Assembly (NCBI GenBank): GCA_018725485.1
Contig: QLUP01000029.1
Span: 1-9,859 of the forward strand
Source of the DNA: Candidatus Lithacetigena glycinireducens
Lineage (GTDB): Bacteria > Coprothermobacterota > HKB111
DNA: 9,859 nt
Direction: 5' to 3'
Shown: in pieces, positions 7,042-9,859 of the stretch
Numbering within the stretch: the stretch's first letter is position 1
Layout: every line of letters begins with the position of its first letter
The notes under the pieces: model-generated
Told to the model about the DNA's origin: nothing
Databases searched by the model: none
Seen by the model: only the letters and a program-made list of their open reading frames with translations
Program-made: the position numbers and the translations under genes

Positions 7042-7842
7042 TTAAAAGAACTTTCCTCCAAAAACATAAACCATATAGAACCCCAGAAAAACAAAACAAA
7101 GGCTATCAATCCGGTCGAGGAAACCCCCATGTCCGGGAAGCAAGGAAGAAGAGTCTTTAACTCCATAAGCTCTTTTGATAAAAGATTCACTTAAATCACC
7201 CGAGGTTGCTAAAAGAGCAACTATTAAAGCCAGCGACAGTTTTAAGGCAAGATTATTGATTCCAAGGTAAGGACCTATTAAAATTGCTGAAATAATAACA
7301 ATTGCTAATCCTCCTAAGAATCCTTCCCAACTCTTTTTGGGGGATATCCGGGGCATAAAAGCATGTTTTCCAAACGATTTTCCGATAAAATAAGAACCAG
7401 CATCAAAAATCCAGGTCAACATTAGTGCCAGTAAAGCCCAATGTGGATTTTTTATCTTTAACAAAAGAATGAAGGGTAAGAGAAAACCGAGATAGATAAT
7501 TCCCACTAACAAACGATTGAAAACTCTTCTACCTCGTTCAGGCTCTACCAGCATAAATAAAGAAACCAGAGTAATTACTGAACTAATAGCCCAAAAAAAT
7601 GGTAAGAAATGGAATTGTTGAGTTAAAAACAGGTAAAGGTTGACAGTAAACATCACCCAACCACCAAAAGCCAGAAGAATGGGGGTATCAATATTCTTCA
7701 TGGTTACAATCTCCCACCAGCATAAGGTCATAATAAATACTATTAAGTAAAAAAAAGGATAAGGGTTAGAAATCCAGGTAGTGTAAAGTACTATGGGCGC
7801 TAATATTAAAGCTGTTATAGTTCTTTTAGTTAATTCGCTCAA
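7042..7842 (-). CDS. cdsA: Phosphatidate cytidylyltransferase (CDP-diglyceride synthase)
   Basis: The enzyme makes CDP-diacylglycerol from phosphatidic acid and CTP at the membrane, feeding phospholipid synthesis. It is 266 residues and strongly hydrophobic, with about seven or eight membrane segments. The family signature is complete: from S220 (SFIKRAYGVKD) through PGHGGFLDRID ending at D246, with the upstream SPKKSWEGFLGG at about 167-178. The start is TTG 7842, which overlaps the frr stop as TTGA; GGAAG four bases upstream is a modest ribosome-binding site. In most bacteria uppS lies between frr and cdsA and dxr follows cdsA; neither is present. Confidence 0.96.
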   Translation of the reverse strand: MSELTKRTITALILAPIVLYTTWISNPYPFFYLIVFIMTLCWWEIVTMKNIDTPILLAFGGWVMFTVNLYLFLTQQFHFLPFFWAISSVITLVSLFMLVEPERGRRVFNRLLVGIIYLGFLLPFILLLKIKNPHWALLALMLTWIFDAGSYFIGKSFGKHAFMPRISPKKSWEGFLGGLAIVIISAILIGPYLGINNLALKLSLALIVALLATSGDLSESFIKRAYGVKDSSSLLPGHGGFLDRIDSLCFVFLGFYMVYVFGGKFF

Positions 7843-8399
7843 TGCACTTCCATTATTTCTTTTTCTTTAGCTCTAACCAGTTCCTCAACCATTAATATGA
7901 ATTTATCGGTTGTTTTTTGTATCTTCTCCTGAATGTTATACATGAGGTCTTCAGATATCAGGTCGTCATTTTGGGCTCGTTTAATATGTTCATTCTGATC
8001 TCTTCTAATGTTGCGAATAATTACCTTGCACTCTTCTCCGTGTTTATGCATATTTTTTACTAATTCTTTCCGCCTATCTTCGGAAAGCGGAGGAAACACC
8101 AGGCGTATATTAGTACCATCATTAGATGGAGTAATGCCCAGATCAGATTTAAGGATTGCTTTCTCAACTTCTTTAAGTATATTTTTATCCCAGGGCTGAA
8201 GTAATAAAGTTCGAGCATCAGGAATACTAACCTGACATAGCTGGGTTATAGGAGTAGGGGTTTCGTAATAGATAATAGAAATTTTTTCTAAAATACGGGA
8301 ATTTACACGACCTGTTCTAATGAGAGAGAGGTCTTCTTTTAGTTTAGTAATTGCTTTATTCATAAGCTTTTCCGTTTGGTCGAGAGTTTCTTTCTCCAT
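7839..8399 (-). CDS. frr: Ribosome recycling factor
   Basis: RRF works with EF-G to split post-termination ribosomes. The 186-residue length is standard. Seen: the N-terminal helix leading to LSLIRTGRVNSRIL, the domain II segment PDARTLLLQPWDKNIL, the conserved SDLGITPSNDGTNIRLVFPPL, and the C-terminal helix with EDRRKELVK and VIIRNIRRDQNE. ATG 8399 follows a GAGGTG at five bases. It lies 13 bases after pyrH and overlaps cdsA by four bases, in the usual pyrH-frr order. Confidence 0.97.
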   Translation of the reverse strand: MEKETLDQTEKLMNKAITKLKEDLSLIRTGRVNSRILEKISIIYYETPTPITQLCQVSIPDARTLLLQPWDKNILKEVEKAILKSDLGITPSNDGTNIRLVFPPLSEDRRKELVKNMHKHGEECKVIIRNIRRDQNEHIKRAQNDDLISEDLMYNIQEKIQKTTDKFILMVEELVRAKEKEIMEVH

Positions 8400-8412
8400 A
8401 AATTCACCTCGC

Positions 8413-9141
8413 TTACTTTATGCTGGTACCTATTTTTTCTCCTAAAACTACTTTAACAATATTTCCTGGATCATCGCCATTAAAAACGATTATCTTCATT
8501 TTATGATCTCGAGATAAGGATACTGCTGTGGAATCCATAGCTCCCAATGTTTTCATCAAGACATCGTTATAGGTAATTTCATCATATTTTATAGCAAGGG
8601 TTTCCTTGTTAGGGTCAGCATCATAAATTCCATCAACCTTATTTTTGGCCATGAGTAAAGCTTCCGCTCCAATTTCTACTGCTCTTAAAGCAGCAGCTGT
8701 ATCGGTAGTAAAAAAGGGATTACCTGTTCCTGCAGCAAAAATAACTACCCTTCCCTTTTCAAGATGCCTTATCGCTCTTCGTAAAATAAAAGGTTCTGCT
8801 ACTTCACGCATTTCAATGGCTGATAAAACCCTGGTTTGAATGCCCTTGTTTTCAAGGACTCCCTGAAAAGCAAGAGCATTGATTACTGTAGCTAACATTC
8901 CCATGTAATCAGAAACAGATCTATTAATACCCATAGCATTGCCTTCCAGACCTCGCCAAAGATTGCCACCACCTACGATTACTCCTACTTGAACTCCCAT
9001 CAATACAATTTCCTTCACCGCATCAGCATTATCAGCTACTGTTTTAAAATGGATGCCCTGAATGTCAGGTCCGGAAAAAGCTCCACCACTTAGTTTAAGT
9101 ACTATCCTTTTATAAAGTGGTTTTATAGAAGAACCAGCCAT
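8413..9141 (-). CDS. pyrH: Uridylate kinase (UMP kinase)
   Basis: This amino-acid-kinase-family enzyme phosphorylates UMP to UDP and is a control point of pyrimidine synthesis. It is 242 residues, the normal size. Seen: YKRIVLKLSG at 10-19, VGGGNLWRG at about 56-64, the DYMGM helix at 78-82, GTGNPFFTTDTAA at about 138-150, DGIYDADP at about 170-177, and the C-terminal GEKIGTSI. An oddity: the motif normally written KLSGEAL reads KLSGGAF, so a usual Glu is Gly20. The start is ATG 9141, two bases after the tsf stop; no clear Shine-Dalgarno precedes it, so it probably depends on ribosomes ending tsf. Confidence 0.97.
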   Translation of the reverse strand: MAGSSIKPLYKRIVLKLSGGAFSGPDIQGIHFKTVADNADAVKEIVLMGVQVGVIVGGGNLWRGLEGNAMGINRSVSDYMGMLATVINALAFQGVLENKGIQTRVLSAIEMREVAEPFILRRAIRHLEKGRVVIFAAGTGNPFFTTDTAAALRAVEIGAEALLMAKNKVDGIYDADPNKETLAIKYDEITYNDVLMKTLGAMDSTAVSLSRDHKMKIIVFNGDDPGNIVKVVLGEKIGTSIK

Positions 9142-9143
9142 TA

Positions 9144-9740
9144 TTAGTCTTCGTTAACCTTCATACGAACAAATTTTCTTAAGGTTATATTCTCTCCGGT
9201 TTTAGTAATAACATCTTTAATTAAATCAACTATTTTTTTAGAACCATCTTTTACATAAGGCTGCTCTAAAAGACAGATATTTTTAAAGTAATCTTCCAGC
9301 TTCCCTAAAGCAATTTTTTCAATCACCTGGGCTGGTTTACCGCTTTCACGAGCCTGGGCTTCAAAAAGGGCTTTTTCTTTTTCGATTTCTTCAACAGGAA
9401 CATCTTCCCTGGAAATATAAATTGGGCTCATCGCAGTAATCTGTAAAGAAATTTCTTTAGCTAAATTCTTGAATTCATCAGTACGGGCTACAAAATCAGT
9501 CTCGCAATTCAATTCTAAAATAACTCCAACTTGCCTGTCATGATGAATATAGGCTTCAATAATGCCAGATTTGGTTTCTCTGGCCATTTTTTTTAAAGCC
9601 TGGGTTAGACCTTTTTGTCTAAGCAGTTCAGCAGCTTTATCAAGATTTCCTTCTGTTTCTATTAAAGCTTTTTTACAATCTAAAAAACCTGCTCCAGTAA
9701 TATCTCTCAATTGTTTTACCATTTCTGCATCCAGAATCAT
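9144..9740 (-). CDS. tsf: Elongation factor Ts
   Basis: EF-Ts is the guanine nucleotide exchange factor of EF-Tu. At 198 residues it is the short form, lacking the large C-terminal part of E. coli EF-Ts (283 residues). Seen: the UBA-like N-terminus MVKQLRDITGAGFLDCKKAL, the EF-Tu-contacting TDFVARTDEF (TDFV 81-84), and a C-terminal helix rich in charged residues. ATG 9740 has an excellent AAAGGAGG upstream and shares ATGA with the stop of the preceding frame. That Shine-Dalgarno is inside an inverted repeat (separate entry). Confidence 0.97.
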   Translation of the reverse strand: MILDAEMVKQLRDITGAGFLDCKKALIETEGNLDKAAELLRQKGLTQALKKMARETKSGIIEAYIHHDRQVGVILELNCETDFVARTDEFKNLAKEISLQITAMSPIYISREDVPVEEIEKEKALFEAQARESGKPAQVIEKIALGKLEDYFKNICLLEQPYVKDGSKKIVDLIKDVITKTGENITLRKFVRMKVNED

Positions 9741-9859
9741 AACAAGTAATCCTCCTTTAAGAATGGTAGGTCTCCTTCTTCACCATAAAAGGAGGCATCT
9801 TTCAAAATCGTAATTTCTTCTAAGAATTCTTCTTCTACTGTATCTTCAGATGGTTCCAG
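9737..9859 (-). CDS. rpsB: C-terminal tail of probable ribosomal protein S2 (cut by right window edge)
   Basis: Forty codons are open from the right edge to TGA 9739-9737; the other two minus-strand frames close within a few codons. The tail is strongly acidic (EDTVEEEFLEE, then GEEGD) and ends in EDYLL. No conserved S2 core is inside the window, so the identity rests on position: rpsB almost always precedes tsf, and S2 proteins often end in an acidic, poorly conserved extension. The stop overlaps the tsf start as ATGA. Confidence 0.65.
   Translation of the reverse strand: MEPSEDTVEEEFLEEITILKDASFYGEEGDLPFLKEDYLL
9751..9795 (-). promoter_or_regulatory. Inverted repeat enclosing the tsf ribosome-binding site
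   Basis: Seen directly: an 8 bp perfect stem (9751-9758 with 9788-9795) and an inner 5 bp stem (9763-9767 with 9782-9786), separated by a 4x1 internal loop, with a 14-base apical loop. The 3' arm in the transcript is AAAGGAGG, the tsf Shine-Dalgarno itself, so the folded RNA would hide it completely. The 5' arm lies in the last codons of the preceding gene. Translation of that gene would open the hairpin, giving coupled S2/EF-Ts synthesis (inference). Confidence 0.55.

Noticed and set aside
6898-7194. Plus-strand 98-codon frame spanning the cdsA/rseP junction, considered as a remnant of dxr or another lost gene
   Set aside because: Its translation shows no DXR or other domain, and it lies opposite conserved HEFGH and CdsA-signature coding; the cdsA-rseP junction has only three spare bases.

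Overview
The window reads as a compact, AT-rich bacterial chromosome segment in which every supported gene lies on the minus strand. Read from the right edge leftward, the order is: tail of a probable rpsB, tsf, pyrH, frr, cdsA, rseP, ispG, a family-2 glycosyltransferase, valS, a DRTGG-domain protein, a CBS/ATPase fusion, and the N-terminal part of a ferredoxin/[FeFe]-hydrogenase-like protein cut by the left edge. No RNA gene, transposon, CRISPR array or phage gene was seen, and no stretch longer than about 60 bases lacks a gene.

The gene content points to an anaerobic bacterium of the Clostridia/Halanaerobia type or a related anaerobic phylum such as Atribacterota. Reasons: the rpsB-tsf-pyrH-frr-cdsA-rseP-ispG order, strong Shine-Dalgarno sequences, several TTG/GTG starts, and the DRTGG / RsbW-like ATPase / hydrogenase-like trio that I recall mainly from fermentative anaerobes. 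This placement is an inference; no rRNA is present to confirm it.

Region 1 (about 9859-4383) is the classical translation-and-envelope operon: ribosomal protein S2, EF-Ts, UMP kinase, ribosome recycling factor, CDP-diglyceride synthase, site-2 protease and IspG of the MEP isoprenoid pathway. The two isoprenoid genes normally interleaved here, uppS (between frr and cdsA) and dxr (between cdsA and rseP), are both absent, with junctions of -4 and +3 bases. A glycosyltransferase overlapping ispG ends the block. Genes are joined by tiny gaps or overlaps, and at two junctions (rpsB/tsf and rseP/ispG) the downstream Shine-Dalgarno lies in the 3' arm of a clear inverted repeat, suggesting translational coupling.

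Region 2 (about 4382-1) starts with valS after the only sizeable gap, which holds a possible promoter. Its annotated-length start is probably wrong: a TTG at 4330 fits better. valS overlaps a three-gene cassette: a stand-alone DRTGG domain, two CBS domains fused to an RsbW-type ATPase, and a protein with two [4Fe-4S] motifs leading into a hydrogenase H-domain. In the H-domain the L1 motif keeps the cysteine next to proline but has Leu where catalytic hydrogenases carry the proton-relay cysteine. This looks like a nucleotide- and redox-sensing module rather than a catalytic hydrogenase, and it is the most interesting part of the window.
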